From: an uncultured Pelagibacteraceae bacterium
GTDB lineage: Bacteria > Pseudomonadota > Alphaproteobacteria > Pelagibacterales > Pelagibacteraceae
Length of the DNA: 64,000 bases
Reading direction: 5' to 3'
Assembly (NCBI GenBank): GCA_902618695.1
Contig: CACNCB010000002.1
Coordinates: forward strand, 1 to 64,000
Shown here: piece after piece, positions 37,577 through 46,607 of the stretch
Position numbering within the stretch: position 1 is the first letter of the stretch
Layout of the letters: each line of letters begins with the position of its first letter
Notes under the pieces: generated by a model
What the model saw: the letters and a program-made list of their open reading frames with translations, nothing else
Database searches by the model: none
Told to the model about the DNA's origin: nothing
Position numbers and translations under genes: made by a program

Positions 37577-38652
37577 GATTTAACTAATAATTTTTTTCTA
37601 AAGTTTGAAATAAATCTTCTTATAAAAGCTGCTCCAACACCTAAAATAATTGCAAACATAATTGTAAATAGTCCATAAAAGAAAGGCATCTCTTTAGAAA
37701 AATCAATTATAAATTGAGAAAAGAAATTTAAATCTGAACTAGTTGCTTTAGCAGTTCCATTAATAATTTGGTCTGCAAAAAATGTATCGTATGCTATCGC
37801 TATACCCACTATCAGTAGTAAAATTGCTAACAAAGCTCTTAAACCAGAACTATCAATTCTTTCTCCTAATTTTTGCCCAACTTGAACTCCAATGATTGAA
37901 CCAATAACCAACATCAGTACTAAAAATAAATCTATAGATCCGTAATTAAATGAATGAAGAAAAGTAACAATCACACTTACAAAAATAGTCACAAATAGAG
38001 ATGTTCCTGGAACTAGTTTTGTAGGCATTTTAATAATATAAATCATTGCTGGAACTAAAATAAATGCCCCTCCTATTCCCATAATCGCTGCAATAAATCC
38101 CACCAGTAAACCAATAATAATTGGAGTAAATATACTTTCGTATAATTTAGATTTAGGAAACCTCATTCTTAATGGAAGACCATGTATCCAATAATGAACA
38201 TGTAATTTTTTTTTGACAACAACGTTTCTTTTTGCTTTATCTATTTCACCTAAACTTTCAACAAGCATTAATGTTCCAATTATTGCTAATATATACATGT
38301 AAGCCAGAGAAATAACTGTATCGATTTTTCCGATACCTTTAAAATAAGTAAAAGTGTAAATTCCTAAAGAAGTTCCAATTACACCTCCAACCACAATCAT
38401 TGAACCCATTTTATAATCTAAAGTGTTTTTTAAATAATGAGTAGTAGATCCAGAAACTGAAGTAGCTAAAATATTATTTGCTTCATTCGCAACTGCGTAT
38501 GCAGGAGGTATTCCTAAAAAAATTAGAAAAGGTGTCATTAAAAAACCACCACCAACACCAAATAAACCTGAAAGCACTCCCACAATCGCACTTAGCAAGA
38601 GTATCTCGATAGGGTTAACAAAAACTTGAGCTATCGGTAAAAATACTTCCAT
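37573..38652 (-). CDS. TauE/SafE family sulfite exporter-like protein
   Basis: The 359-residue membrane protein has two TauE/SafE repeats: LLSAIVGVLSGLFGVGGGFL near residues 18-37 and GLLVGFIAAIMGIGGAFILV near 182. A hydrophilic loop with HYWIHGLPLRMRF separates them. The family exports sulfite or other sulfur anions and sometimes imports. The 3' end overlaps the convergent YeiH-like gene by 4 bases. Together with apr and xsc-suyAB it fits disposal of the sulfite made in sulfonate breakdown. Confidence 0.87.
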   Translation of the reverse strand: MEVFLPIAQVFVNPIEILLLSAIVGVLSGLFGVGGGFLMTPFLIFLGIPPAYAVANEANNILATSVSGSTTHYLKNTLDYKMGSMIVVGGVIGTSLGIYTFTYFKGIGKIDTVISLAYMYILAIIGTLMLVESLGEIDKAKRNVVVKKKLHVHYWIHGLPLRMRFPKSKLYESIFTPIIIGLLVGFIAAIMGIGGAFILVPAMIYIIKMPTKLVPGTSLFVTIFVSVIVTFLHSFNYGSIDLFLVLMLVIGSIIGVQVGQKLGERIDSSGLRALLAILLLIVGIAIAYDTFFADQIINGTAKATSSDLNFFSQFIIDFSKEMPFFYGLFTIMFAIILGVGAAFIRRFISNFRKKLLVKS

Positions 38653-38681
38653 AAAAAATTTAAAAGTTGATAAAAAACAAC

Positions 38682-38816
38682 TTAGTTAAATGTGATAAAA
38701 GTTCCAACTAAAATCACTCCCCAGTAAGCTGTTAAGCTTGCTATAATTCCTGCCTTAATAAATGTAGTTTTAAAATTTGAGAGTTTATTGATAATTTTTA
38801 CGTTAGAAAGTAACAT
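38682..38816 (-). CDS. Small membrane protein upstream of the TauE-like gene (44 aa)
   Basis: ATG at 38816 opens 44 codons, beginning MLLSNVKIINKLSNFKTTFI and continuing into one hydrophobic helix (KAGIIASLTAYWGVILVGTF). It sits on the same strand between the 116-residue ORF and the TauE-like gene, 29 bases before the latter. The N-terminal amphipathic part plus a single helix is typical of small membrane accessory proteins. No family is recognised and it could be chance in AT-rich DNA, but it would otherwise leave a 230-base gap empty. Confidence 0.5.
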   Translation of the reverse strand: MLLSNVKIINKLSNFKTTFIKAGIIASLTAYWGVILVGTFITFN

Positions 38817-38884
38817 TAAATTTGTCAATACACCCACAACGAAATTTGTCAAACAATTATTTATTTTTAGGCAATTTTTTTTGC

Positions 38885-39235
38885 CTAGTAGATGGTAGCA
38901 CCAAAGACTTTAATTGTATCGTCCTCAACTCCTAACACCAACCTTCCAAGGAACTCTCCTGGGATCTCTTTATTTGTCTGCTTGATCAAAACAGTTATGT
39001 GATCTCCTCTTCTAAGGCATCCAAAAGGTTTGAAAGTCTCTTTAAGATTAGTGATTAGCTTGTTATTGGCCCACTGTTTCCCGAGCTCTACCTCATTAGC
39101 ACCAAAAAGCATTTGAGTAGAAAAATCTCTAGTAAACCCTCCATAATCTTTGAGATTAGATGATTTAACCAAATTATCCCAAATAGGTTTGGCTAATTCA
39201 TATATTTCATCATCTGATTTAGATAAAATATCCAT
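38885..39235 (-). CDS. Unrecognised 116-residue protein downstream of aprA
   Basis: The protein is soluble, without signal peptide or membrane helix. It starts MDILSKSDDEIYELAKPIWD and has a middle segment DYGGFTRDFSTQMLFGANEV, a CLRRGDHITVLIKQTNKEIP stretch, and a C-terminal strand-rich end LGVEDDTIKVFGATIY. Its size and alpha-then-beta layout could fit an NTF2-like or small cone-shaped fold, but that is a guess. It starts 21 bases after the aprA stop on the same strand, so a link to APS reductase or sulfite handling is inferred from position alone. Confidence 0.8.
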   Translation of the reverse strand: MDILSKSDDEIYELAKPIWDNLVKSSNLKDYGGFTRDFSTQMLFGANEVELGKQWANNKLITNLKETFKPFGCLRRGDHITVLIKQTNKEIPGEFLGRLVLGVEDDTIKVFGATIY

Positions 39236-39256
39236 GTGATTTAATTTAATTATATA

Positions 39257-41116
39257 CTAAGAAGCTTTTTTCTTCTCGTTCTCATCCACTATGTGGTAGA
39301 CGGGAACTTTCTCCATACTAAATTTACCAGTTTTAGGGTCACGTCTAGAAACAGTTAAACAATGCCAATTTTCATCATCAAGCTTCATATGATCACCTCT
39401 ATAATAGTAGCCTGGCCATCTAGTTTCTTCTCTAAACAAAGTATGTTCCGTTACACACTGAGAAGTCAACGCTCTATGTTTTAACTCCCAAGCTCTCATA
39501 AGCTGGTGATAATCTTCAGCTCCAACATGCTCCAAGTCCTCCTGTAACCAATCTAACAACTCAAGTCCTCTTTTCAGCATATTGCCATTAGTCATGTAAT
39601 TTGAGGTAATACCACCAACGTATTCATCCATGATTTTCTGTAATCTTTGAAGACCTTGGATTGGGGATATATAACTAGGAGAAACTGTTCCACCAGTAAT
39701 CTCATTTCTAGCAACTGTGTAGTTTTCAAGTGGTTTGTAAACTGCTGCCTTGAATTCTTCACACTGTTTATCTGAAACTTTAACACCTTCAGCCTTTTTA
39801 TCCTCAATATATTTAACTGCAGCTTTTGCAGCTAATCTTCCTTCTGTGAAAGATCCAGATGAAAACTTATGGGCACTTCCACCAACTGTATCTCCAGCAC
39901 CAAATAAACCATTAATAGTTAGCATTCTGTTATAACCCCAGAAATACTCTGGTGGTGATAAATCCTCTGGACCACTAACCCAAGCACCAGAACAAGTAGC
40001 ATGAGAACCCATTACGTAAGGTTCAGATGTAGTTAATTCTGGATTTGTATATTTTGGATCAATGTTTTGAGATGCCCAAACAACAGCTTGCCCAACAGTC
40101 ATTCCTAAGAAATTTTCCCAACCTACTGTTTCTAAATGCGGGTCTTGAAAAGCTTCTGTGGTTACCATGTGTATTGGTCCACCACCTGCAGCGACTTCTT
40201 GAATAAATGCATGATTTCTCAAGCAAGTTGGTGTTGGATGATGATCAATATATTCTCCAACTAACTCTTTGGTTTGATCATACCATTTTTTCTCATAGTT
40301 TTCGCCGTTAGCATTTTGTGTGTATGTTTTTAAATGAAGAAAATACGCTCCAACAGGACCATAACCATCTTTAAATCTACATAATACAATTCTGTTTTCC
40401 ATTTGAGTCATCTTTGCTCCTGCTGCAATAGGCAATGCATATGCAGATCCATTACTCCATGGTGCATACCAAGTTCTACCCATTCCTTCTCCAACTGCTC
40501 TTGGTTTAAAGATATGTGAAGCTCCACCAGCAGCAACAATTACTGCTTTAGCTCTAAATACATGGAAGTCACCAGTTCTCATATTAAATCCAACTGCTCC
40601 ACCAATTCTGTTATCTTGAGCCTCGTCCATTAAAAGATGAGTAATCATTATTCTGTTGTAAATTTTATCTGCAGATTTTTTTGCTGCTTCAGCGACAATT
40701 GGTTTGTAACTTTCACCGTGTATCATAATCTGCCATTTACCTTCTCTTAAGTATCTTCCAGTTTCTTCATTCTTCATCATTGGAAGGCCCCATTCATCAA
40801 ACATATGAACTGTAGAGTCTACGTGACGTGCCATGTCATAACCTAAATCCTCTCTCACCATTCCCATTAAATCATTTCTTGCGTATCTTACGTGATCTTC
40901 TGGTTGGTTTTCGCCCCATTGCATTCCCATGTAGCAATTAATTGCATAAAGTCCTTGAGCAACAGCTCCACTTCTATCTATATTAGCTTTTTCAACACAA
41001 ATAATTTTCATGTCTCTGCCCCAGTGCCTTGCTTCAAAGGTGGCACCAGTTCCAGCCATACCTCCACCAACAACTAATATATCGCAATCTTCATAATGTG
41101 TTTTATGTTTGGCCAT
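39257..41116 (-). CDS. aprA: Adenylylsulfate (APS) reductase alpha subunit
   Basis: AprA is the FAD subunit that interconverts APS with sulfite and AMP. The 619-residue protein has the dinucleotide-binding motif VVGGGMAGTGATFEARHW near residue 15, the FAD/substrate region EKANIDRSGAVAQGLYAINC near 41, and GHATCSGAWV-like and AGDTVGGSAHKFSSGSFTEG segments near 410. With no dsr sulfite reductase genes in view and sulfonate genes alongside, the sulfite-to-APS oxidative direction is most likely, as proposed for SAR11 aprBA. Its start codon shares one base with the aprB stop. Confidence 0.95.
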   Translation of the reverse strand: MAKHKTHYEDCDILVVGGGMAGTGATFEARHWGRDMKIICVEKANIDRSGAVAQGLYAINCYMGMQWGENQPEDHVRYARNDLMGMVREDLGYDMARHVDSTVHMFDEWGLPMMKNEETGRYLREGKWQIMIHGESYKPIVAEAAKKSADKIYNRIMITHLLMDEAQDNRIGGAVGFNMRTGDFHVFRAKAVIVAAGGASHIFKPRAVGEGMGRTWYAPWSNGSAYALPIAAGAKMTQMENRIVLCRFKDGYGPVGAYFLHLKTYTQNANGENYEKKWYDQTKELVGEYIDHHPTPTCLRNHAFIQEVAAGGGPIHMVTTEAFQDPHLETVGWENFLGMTVGQAVVWASQNIDPKYTNPELTTSEPYVMGSHATCSGAWVSGPEDLSPPEYFWGYNRMLTINGLFGAGDTVGGSAHKFSSGSFTEGRLAAKAAVKYIEDKKAEGVKVSDKQCEEFKAAVYKPLENYTVARNEITGGTVSPSYISPIQGLQRLQKIMDEYVGGITSNYMTNGNMLKRGLELLDWLQEDLEHVGAEDYHQLMRAWELKHRALTSQCVTEHTLFREETRWPGYYYRGDHMKLDDENWHCLTVSRRDPKTGKFSMEKVPVYHIVDENEKKKAS

Positions 41117-41586
41117 TAATAGTAAACCCCTTTTTTAAAAGAATCTTTAGGTATCGATGGAAGTTCTCCATTAATATTTAAACCTTCTGGCTCTGTATAT
41201 AATCTTTGAGAATTTAACTCACCCTGTTTGATTTTTTCACCATCTGCAAGTTTTGGAATAAATTTTCCCCATGGTTTAGTTGTTATTGGAGATACAAAAT
41301 TTTTCTCAGTTCCATTTCTAAACTTAATTTTCCAAGAAATAGTTCCTTTTTCTTCTTCTCTTCTAACTCTCACACTATGACCCATTGGAGCAAAATCAGC
41401 ATAACCTCTTACATCAATTGCATGATTAGGACACGCTTTAACACATGAATAACATTCCCAACAAAAGTTTGGTTCAATATTTTTTGCTCGTCTAATATTT
41501 TCGTCAATATGCATTATATCTGATGGACAAATATCCACACAATGACCACATCCATCACATCTAGTCATATAAACAAAAGTTGACAT
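41116..41586 (-). CDS. aprB: Adenylylsulfate reductase beta subunit (two [4Fe-4S])
   Basis: The 156-residue ferredoxin-like subunit carries two [4Fe-4S] ligand sets: CDGCGHCVDICPSDI near residues 10-24 and CWECYSCVKACPNHAI near 42-57. The C-terminal tail (from about 100) wraps AprA in known structures. It lies between aprM (44-base gap) and aprA (1-base overlap), forming an aprM-B-A transcription unit. Confidence 0.95.
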   Translation of the reverse strand: MSTFVYMTRCDGCGHCVDICPSDIMHIDENIRRAKNIEPNFCWECYSCVKACPNHAIDVRGYADFAPMGHSVRVRREEEKGTISWKIKFRNGTEKNFVSPITTKPWGKFIPKLADGEKIKQGELNSQRLYTEPEGLNINGELPSIPKDSFKKGVYY

Positions 41587-41630
41587 AATTATTTTTTCTC
41601 CTTTATTGTTTTTATCATAATTATTTTCAA

Positions 41631-42431
41631 TTAATAGTGTTTAGGTTTCTCTCTTTTTATACCCAATCCAAATTGCTCAGGTGCATCTGCTGGTGGAGGC
41701 AAATTGTCTCTTGAGCCATCTGCTTCTGCTAAATTCTTTTGTATTGCAGCACCAGGCTTATAAAACATGTGAGCAAATTTTGACCAGTAAACTCCACCAA
41801 ATAAAACTGAATTTGAAACTATAAATAATACTAAAAATAAATTTGCATCCCATCTTCCTTCCAAATTTAAACTTTGAAGATATGACCAAATAAATCCTGT
41901 TAATGATGTGGCAATCAATGCTAGTACGAATAAATCTGCTTTAATAATTCTGTACCAAGGTTGCGCTTCAGAATATACATCAACCCTTAAGAAGAACCAA
42001 AACCACGACCCGCCCAAAATAGTCATTAAAGCACCAATGTGCCAAATTATAGGCCATATAGTTGGAGTTTCAACATTTGCTGAAGAATACCCAAATATCA
42101 TTACTACAGATCCTACCCAAAAAAGGATAGTTCCATACATACCAAGAACATGTGCTACTCTCCTTTTTCCTGCACCTAGTTCCGATGTAGTTCCAATGTC
42201 GTATGCAATTGTTTTTGAAACCACTGCTATTCTTTCACCAGTTGATAATTCTTTAGTTGCGTTTTTTTTTGCCTTTTTTGCATTTTCAAAAAAGTACTTA
42301 ACGTTCTTTTTATGTATCATGTCTAAAAGAGTACCTGTAACAATTAATAAAACCATTAACACCACAAAGCCTTGTATAACTATAGATGGAACTGTCTCTG
42401 CTAAAACTGAAAAAGGATTAGTCGTGAACAT
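41631..42431 (-). CDS. aprM: AprM-type membrane anchor for APS reductase
   Basis: The 266-residue membrane protein has about five or six hydrophobic segments, with conserved His residues in HVLGMYG and WHIGALMTILGG that might bind heme, resembling nitrate-reductase gamma-like cytochrome b subunits. AprM was described as the membrane partner replacing QmoABC in lineages such as SAR11. Its place directly upstream of aprB supports that. It would link sulfite oxidation to the quinone pool, which is inference. Confidence 0.87.
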   Translation of the reverse strand: MFTTNPFSVLAETVPSIVIQGFVVLMVLLIVTGTLLDMIHKKNVKYFFENAKKAKKNATKELSTGERIAVVSKTIAYDIGTTSELGAGKRRVAHVLGMYGTILFWVGSVVMIFGYSSANVETPTIWPIIWHIGALMTILGGSWFWFFLRVDVYSEAQPWYRIIKADLFVLALIATSLTGFIWSYLQSLNLEGRWDANLFLVLFIVSNSVLFGGVYWSKFAHMFYKPGAAIQKNLAEADGSRDNLPPPADAPEQFGLGIKREKPKHY

Positions 42432-42533
42432 TTTAATACCCTTAAAGTAATTTTGAATTAATTTAAAGTTTTCTATTCTAGTTATCTGAAGACTTCAACC
42501 AAAAGTATTGGTCAATTTGTCTTTAATAATAAC

Positions 42534-42932
42534 TCAGACTTTACGTTTGTAGTGTTGTTTATTGGGAATCACTGACCTAACACCACCCTGAGGATTCTCA
42601 ACATCTCCTTCTCTTCTGGGAATTAAATGAATATGACAATGCATTATTGATTGGCCTGCAAATTTTCCTGCATTTGTACCTATATTGAAACCTTTAACAC
42701 TAGAATCTTGTTTTAAAATTTTTTCTTTAGTTCTTAAAATTAAATCATTACATGCCTGAATTTCTTCTTTAGTAAGATCAAAATATGTCTCTACATGTCT
42801 TTTAGGAAAGATAAGACTATGGAGTTCTGAAACTGGATAGCTATCTGTAGATGAATAAGCCAATTGGTTTTCAAACTGAAGTTCCTCTTTTCTGATTTTA
42901 CAAAATATACAAGGGTTATTTGGATCTTTCAT
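42534..42932 (-). CDS. HIT family hydrolase
   Basis: The 132-residue protein shows the N-terminal zinc-like motif CIFCKIRKEEL and the histidine triad HCHIHLIPR near residue 98, with the catalytic His central. HIT proteins hydrolyse nucleotide phosphoramidates or dinucleotides, for example AMP conjugates. It overlaps nothing, sits 2 bases from the aminotransferase class IV gene, and is read in the same direction as the pab genes. Confidence 0.92.
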   Translation of the reverse strand: MKDPNNPCIFCKIRKEELQFENQLAYSSTDSYPVSELHSLIFPKRHVETYFDLTKEEIQACNDLILRTKEKILKQDSSVKGFNIGTNAGKFAGQSIMHCHIHLIPRREGDVENPQGGVRSVIPNKQHYKRKV

Positions 42933-42934
42933 AT

Positions 42935-43678
42935 TTAAACTAGAGAATTATATATTTTATTTAACTTAGTGAAGCAAACAGTCTTTCTTCTTTTCCATTT
43001 AAGTTCGTTTATTTTTGAGACTGATGTTACTCCTTTACCAGATCCAATAAGAATTATTTCTTCAAAATCATGAATCGATTTAATGAAAATATCTTTAAAA
43101 TTAATTTTAATTTTCTTACTTATAAATTTAAGTGTATTTCCAAAATAACAATTTTTTTTAGGTGAAAAAATCTTTCCATTTTTCACAAAAACTAAATTTG
43201 AAGTACCAGTTTCTAAAATTTTATTCATTGCGACTAGAGCAATATCAAATTTTGTTGAGTCAACTTTGCTTAATTTTGCTAATATTTTTTTATAATATAA
43301 ATTTTTATAATTTGGTTCTACTCTTTTATATCTAAACAATAAAAGATTAAAATTACTTTTTGGTTTTGGTCTTTTTCTAATTGATACTGATATTAGTTTT
43401 TTATTTAAAGCTATACGAAATAAATTATCTGGACCTTTGTATAGAGTGTTTTTAATAATTAAATCTTTAATAATGCTTTTTAAATTTTTTTTTCTTATTC
43501 CATATTTTTTTGTAGATTTTATTAAGTTATCCAAATGTGGTTTTAAAAGTATTAACTTAGGGGGTTTTCCAACCATTCGCATTGTGGTGAATACACCTCT
43601 AGACCCCCAAAGATCATTGAAATTAACTTCTTTAAGATTACTAAGCTGATAAGATTTTTTTAATAAGAGTGTTGCCAT
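42935..43678 (-). CDS. pabC: Aminotransferase class IV, probable 4-amino-4-deoxychorismate lyase
   Basis: The 247-residue PLP fold type IV protein has the class features GSRGVFTTMRMVG near residue 25, the region around the PLP lysine (DSTKFDIALVAMNKILETGTSN near 133-154), and GSGKGVTSVSKIN near 214. The context of pabA and pabB immediately upstream points to the lyase that releases pyruvate to give p-aminobenzoate for folate. It overlaps pabA by 38 bases. The sequence is Lys/Ile-rich and diverged, so branched-chain aminotransferase activity cannot be excluded. Confidence 0.78.
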   Translation of the reverse strand: MATLLLKKSYQLSNLKEVNFNDLWGSRGVFTTMRMVGKPPKLILLKPHLDNLIKSTKKYGIRKKNLKSIIKDLIIKNTLYKGPDNLFRIALNKKLISVSIRKRPKPKSNFNLLLFRYKRVEPNYKNLYYKKILAKLSKVDSTKFDIALVAMNKILETGTSNLVFVKNGKIFSPKKNCYFGNTLKFISKKIKINFKDIFIKSIHDFEEIILIGSGKGVTSVSKINELKWKRRKTVCFTKLNKIYNSLV

Positions 43679-44198
43679 TTTCTGTTAAAAAAGATTCTGG
43701 ATGAAATTGAAATCCATATATTTTATTTTGATTATCCTCAAGGCCCATTGGTATTTTTGTTTTACTACATCTCATAGTTATTTTAATTGAATTCGATTTA
43801 AATGGCTCCATTAATTTTAATGAATGATATCTTCCGACCTTAAACTGTTGATTGTTTTTAAAGATTTTACTTTGATTGTTTGTTTTTATTTTAGATTGAT
43901 AGCCATGATAAATTTTTTTTTGTTGTATGATTTTGCCACCTTCATTATATAAAATCATTTGATAGCCAAGGCAAATACCAATAATTTTTTTCTTTCCTTT
44001 ATATTTTTTGTAAATTTTCGATGTAGTAGGATAATCCTTTGGCGATCCAGGTCCTGGTGACAGAACGATTACATCACATCTATCAAGAAACCTGTAATTT
44101 AACTCATAATAGTTTGAGCAAATTACTTTATCGAATTTTGCAAATTGATGAACAACATTCCAAGTAAAAGAGTCTTGATGATCTATAATGTAAATCAT
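43641..44198 (-). CDS. pabA: Aminodeoxychorismate/anthranilate synthase glutamine amidotransferase
   Basis: The 185-residue class I glutaminase begins MIYIIDHQDSFTWNVVHQF and has the oxyanion loop LSPGPGSPKDYP near 51, nucleophile Cys in GICLGYQM near 75, and the His/Glu pair in GFQFHPESFL near 165. It supplies ammonia to PabB. The stop-start overlap with pabB is 4 bases, and the order pabB-pabA-pabC supports p-aminobenzoate rather than tryptophan synthesis. Confidence 0.9.
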   Translation of the reverse strand: MIYIIDHQDSFTWNVVHQFAKFDKVICSNYYELNYRFLDRCDVIVLSPGPGSPKDYPTTSKIYKKYKGKKKIIGICLGYQMILYNEGGKIIQQKKIYHGYQSKIKTNNQSKIFKNNQQFKVGRYHSLKLMEPFKSNSIKITMRCSKTKIPMGLEDNQNKIYGFQFHPESFLTENGNTLIKKILSA

Positions 44199-45409
44199 TT
44201 AAATAACTCCAATAAAGATTTTGCTTTAATATAATTTTCATTAAATTCTTTCTTTGGTGAACTATCTAATACTACTCCGGATGCTGCTGAGATTTCTGAT
44301 TGATTTTTATAATTTAATATAGATCTAATAATTATATTAAATTTCATATCTTGATTAAATTTAATAAATCCAAAACTCCCAGTAAAAATATTTCTACTTT
44401 CTTTTTCTTGATTGTTTAAAAGTTCTAAAGTTCTTATTTTAGGGCAACCAATTACAGATCCTCCCGGCATCATTGCCTTAATGATATCAATTAATTTTGT
44501 GTCTTTATTTAATATTCCACCAATTGAAGTAACATAATGAAAGAGATGCTTGTATTCCTCTACATATTTTTTTTTGAGTATTTTGACACTTCCAGGTTTA
44601 CAAATTTTAGATAAATCGCTTCTTTCCATATCAACTATCATGTTGTGTTCTTTGGTTTCTTTCTCGTTATTTTTAAAATATTTTAGAGCTATATTTTTAT
44701 TGGATAATAATTTTTTCTTAAAAGTTCCAGCTATAGGTTTAGTAATTATTTTGTTTTTTTTCTTATCAATTAATGTTTCAGGAGAGCAACTAACAATAGA
44801 GTAATCCTTATCTTTTATCATAAATGATTCTGGGGACGAATTAACACGCATTAATTTCCAAAAAAAATTAACAGGATTAATTAATGATTTATTCTTATAT
44901 TTTGTGCAAATTTTAATTTGATATGTCTCACCTTCTCTTATTTTTTTTGAGAATAATTCAAATATTTTTTTATATTTTGCATAAGAAATATTAATCTTAA
45001 AAGGGCTTAGTATTTGAGTTTTGTTAAATTGATAATTGAATTGATGTTTTTTTATATTGGATATAACTTTAATATCTTTTCTAATTTTAATTATAGTCTC
45101 AGGTTTATAAAATATTCCTTTATAAAAATTTATTCTTTTTTTATTTTTTAAATTAATACCTATTAAATTACATAAAATTTCATAACCAAAAAAACCAAGA
45201 TACAAATCTGTTTCTTTTTTATATTTTTTTTTATCTATCGAATTAAGAAATTTATGAATATTTTTTTTTGTTAGAATAATTTTTTTAGAAAAATCGGTGT
45301 AAATATTGTACCCATCATCTACTTTATAAATTATTAAAGGTTTATCTGATTGATACAGATCCTCTAAATATAGATTAAATTTAAACTTATGCTGTCTGAG
45401 TTCTTTCAA
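44195..45409 (-). CDS. pabB: Aminodeoxychorismate synthase component I
   Basis: The 404-residue chorismate-binding enzyme has the signature blocks YQIKICTKY, SPETLIDKKKNKIITKPIAG near 208, DMERSDLSKICKPGSV near 258, and MMPGGSVIGCPKIRTLELL near 313. It aminates chorismate with ammonia from PabA. The frame opens at TTG 45409 (there is no ATG nearby), overlapping the MFS carrier by 23 bases. The start is therefore less certain than the identity. Confidence 0.9.
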   Translation of the reverse strand: MKELRQHKFKFNLYLEDLYQSDKPLIIYKVDDGYNIYTDFSKKIILTKKNIHKFLNSIDKKKYKKETDLYLGFFGYEILCNLIGINLKNKKRINFYKGIFYKPETIIKIRKDIKVISNIKKHQFNYQFNKTQILSPFKINISYAKYKKIFELFSKKIREGETYQIKICTKYKNKSLINPVNFFWKLMRVNSSPESFMIKDKDYSIVSCSPETLIDKKKNKIITKPIAGTFKKKLLSNKNIALKYFKNNEKETKEHNMIVDMERSDLSKICKPGSVKILKKKYVEEYKHLFHYVTSIGGILNKDTKLIDIIKAMMPGGSVIGCPKIRTLELLNNQEKESRNIFTGSFGFIKFNQDMKFNIIIRSILNYKNQSEISAASGVVLDSSPKKEFNENYIKAKSLLELFK

Positions 45410-46607
45410 TTGCTTTCTCTATAATAGGTAAATGTATCAGACCTGCAAATAATGATAATGCGATAGATCCGTACCAAGCATAGTCAAAATTTCCGTTTAA
45501 TTCATAAAATACACCACCTAGATATGCTCCTAGGAAAGAACCAATTTGATGGCTTACAAAAACTATTCCATATAAAAGTCCAACATATTTTGTACCAAAT
45601 ATGTGCGCAACAATTCCATTTGTTGGAGGAACTGTGGATAGCCATAAAAAACCAAAAGTAACTCCAAAAACTACTGAATTAAATATACTTGGCGGTAAGA
45701 AAATAAAATAAATTATAGAAACTCCTCTTAATAAATAAATGGCACTTAAAATTTTTTTCTTACTATACCTTGTTGCTAAATAACCGCTGGTAATCGTACC
45801 GGCCATATTAAATACACCAATCAAAGCTAAAACCATTGCAGGTGTCCAGTCAGGCAAACCTTTATCTGCCATATAAGTAGGAATATGTGTTGCTACTAAA
45901 GCAATATGCCAACCACAAACAAAAAAACCTAAAGTGAGATAAATAAAACTTTTGTTTGCAAATGCCTCTTTTAGAGCCTCTCTTGCTGTTTGATTATTAT
46001 CTTGATTAACTCCTACAGGTATTTTTGGAGTACTAACAAACAAAGCTACCAACAATCCTAATCCTAAAAGAAGAGAAAAATACAAAAGAGTATTTTCCCA
46101 GCCTGTTTCAACTAAGGAATATCTTACAAGTAAAGGTGATACAAAATATCCAAATGAACCTGCGCATGTAACAATTCCTGTTGCAATAGTTCTATTAGAT
46201 GCTGGAAAATGTTTAGCTACTACTGATACTGGGATACCTATTGCAGTGGAGCCTAAGCCTATTCCAATCATCACTCCTATAGTTAAAGTAAAATAACCTC
46301 CCATATTATAGCCAGAATAAAAAAGCAAAACTCCAATTAAATAAAAAGCAAAGCCAATAAATATTGCAACCGCTCCTCCGTATTTATCAGTAATTACACC
46401 AAACAACGGACTGAATACTCCCCAAAGTAATAACTGCAATCCCATAACAAAACCAAAATGAGAAATGGAAATATCTAAATCTGTATTAAAATCAAAATAA
46501 AATAATCCAAATGTCTGTCTTATTCCTAGAGAAATTATTACGACAATAGATGCAGCAATTAATGTAATAAGTGCTCTTTTGCTAATAGTAAAACTTTCTG
46601 AACTCAT
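45387..46607 (-). CDS. Major facilitator superfamily transporter
   Basis: The 406-residue protein has about twelve hydrophobic helices, a central loop with PVGVNQDNNQTAREALKE, and MFS features such as GVFSPLFGVITDKYGGAVAI near residues 62-81 and the second-half SGYLATRYSKKKIL. It resembles oxalate/formate-antiporter-like or monocarboxylate MFS proteins, with no clear substrate. It overlaps the Cys/Met lyase gene by 4 bases and pabB by 23, and its place between them gives no strong hint. Confidence 0.87.
   Translation of the reverse strand: MSSESFTISKRALITLIAASIVVIISLGIRQTFGLFYFDFNTDLDISISHFGFVMGLQLLLWGVFSPLFGVITDKYGGAVAIFIGFAFYLIGVLLFYSGYNMGGYFTLTIGVMIGIGLGSTAIGIPVSVVAKHFPASNRTIATGIVTCAGSFGYFVSPLLVRYSLVETGWENTLLYFSLLLGLGLLVALFVSTPKIPVGVNQDNNQTAREALKEAFANKSFIYLTLGFFVCGWHIALVATHIPTYMADKGLPDWTPAMVLALIGVFNMAGTITSGYLATRYSKKKILSAIYLLRGVSIIYFIFLPPSIFNSVVFGVTFGFLWLSTVPPTNGIVAHIFGTKYVGLLYGIVFVSHQIGSFLGAYLGGVFYELNGNFDYAWYGSIALSLFAGLIHLPIIEKAIERTQTA

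Noticed and set aside
41908-42450. 180-codon plus-strand frame opposite aprM
   Set aside because: It is an antisense shadow of the hydrophobic aprM gene, with no start signals and an implausible composition.
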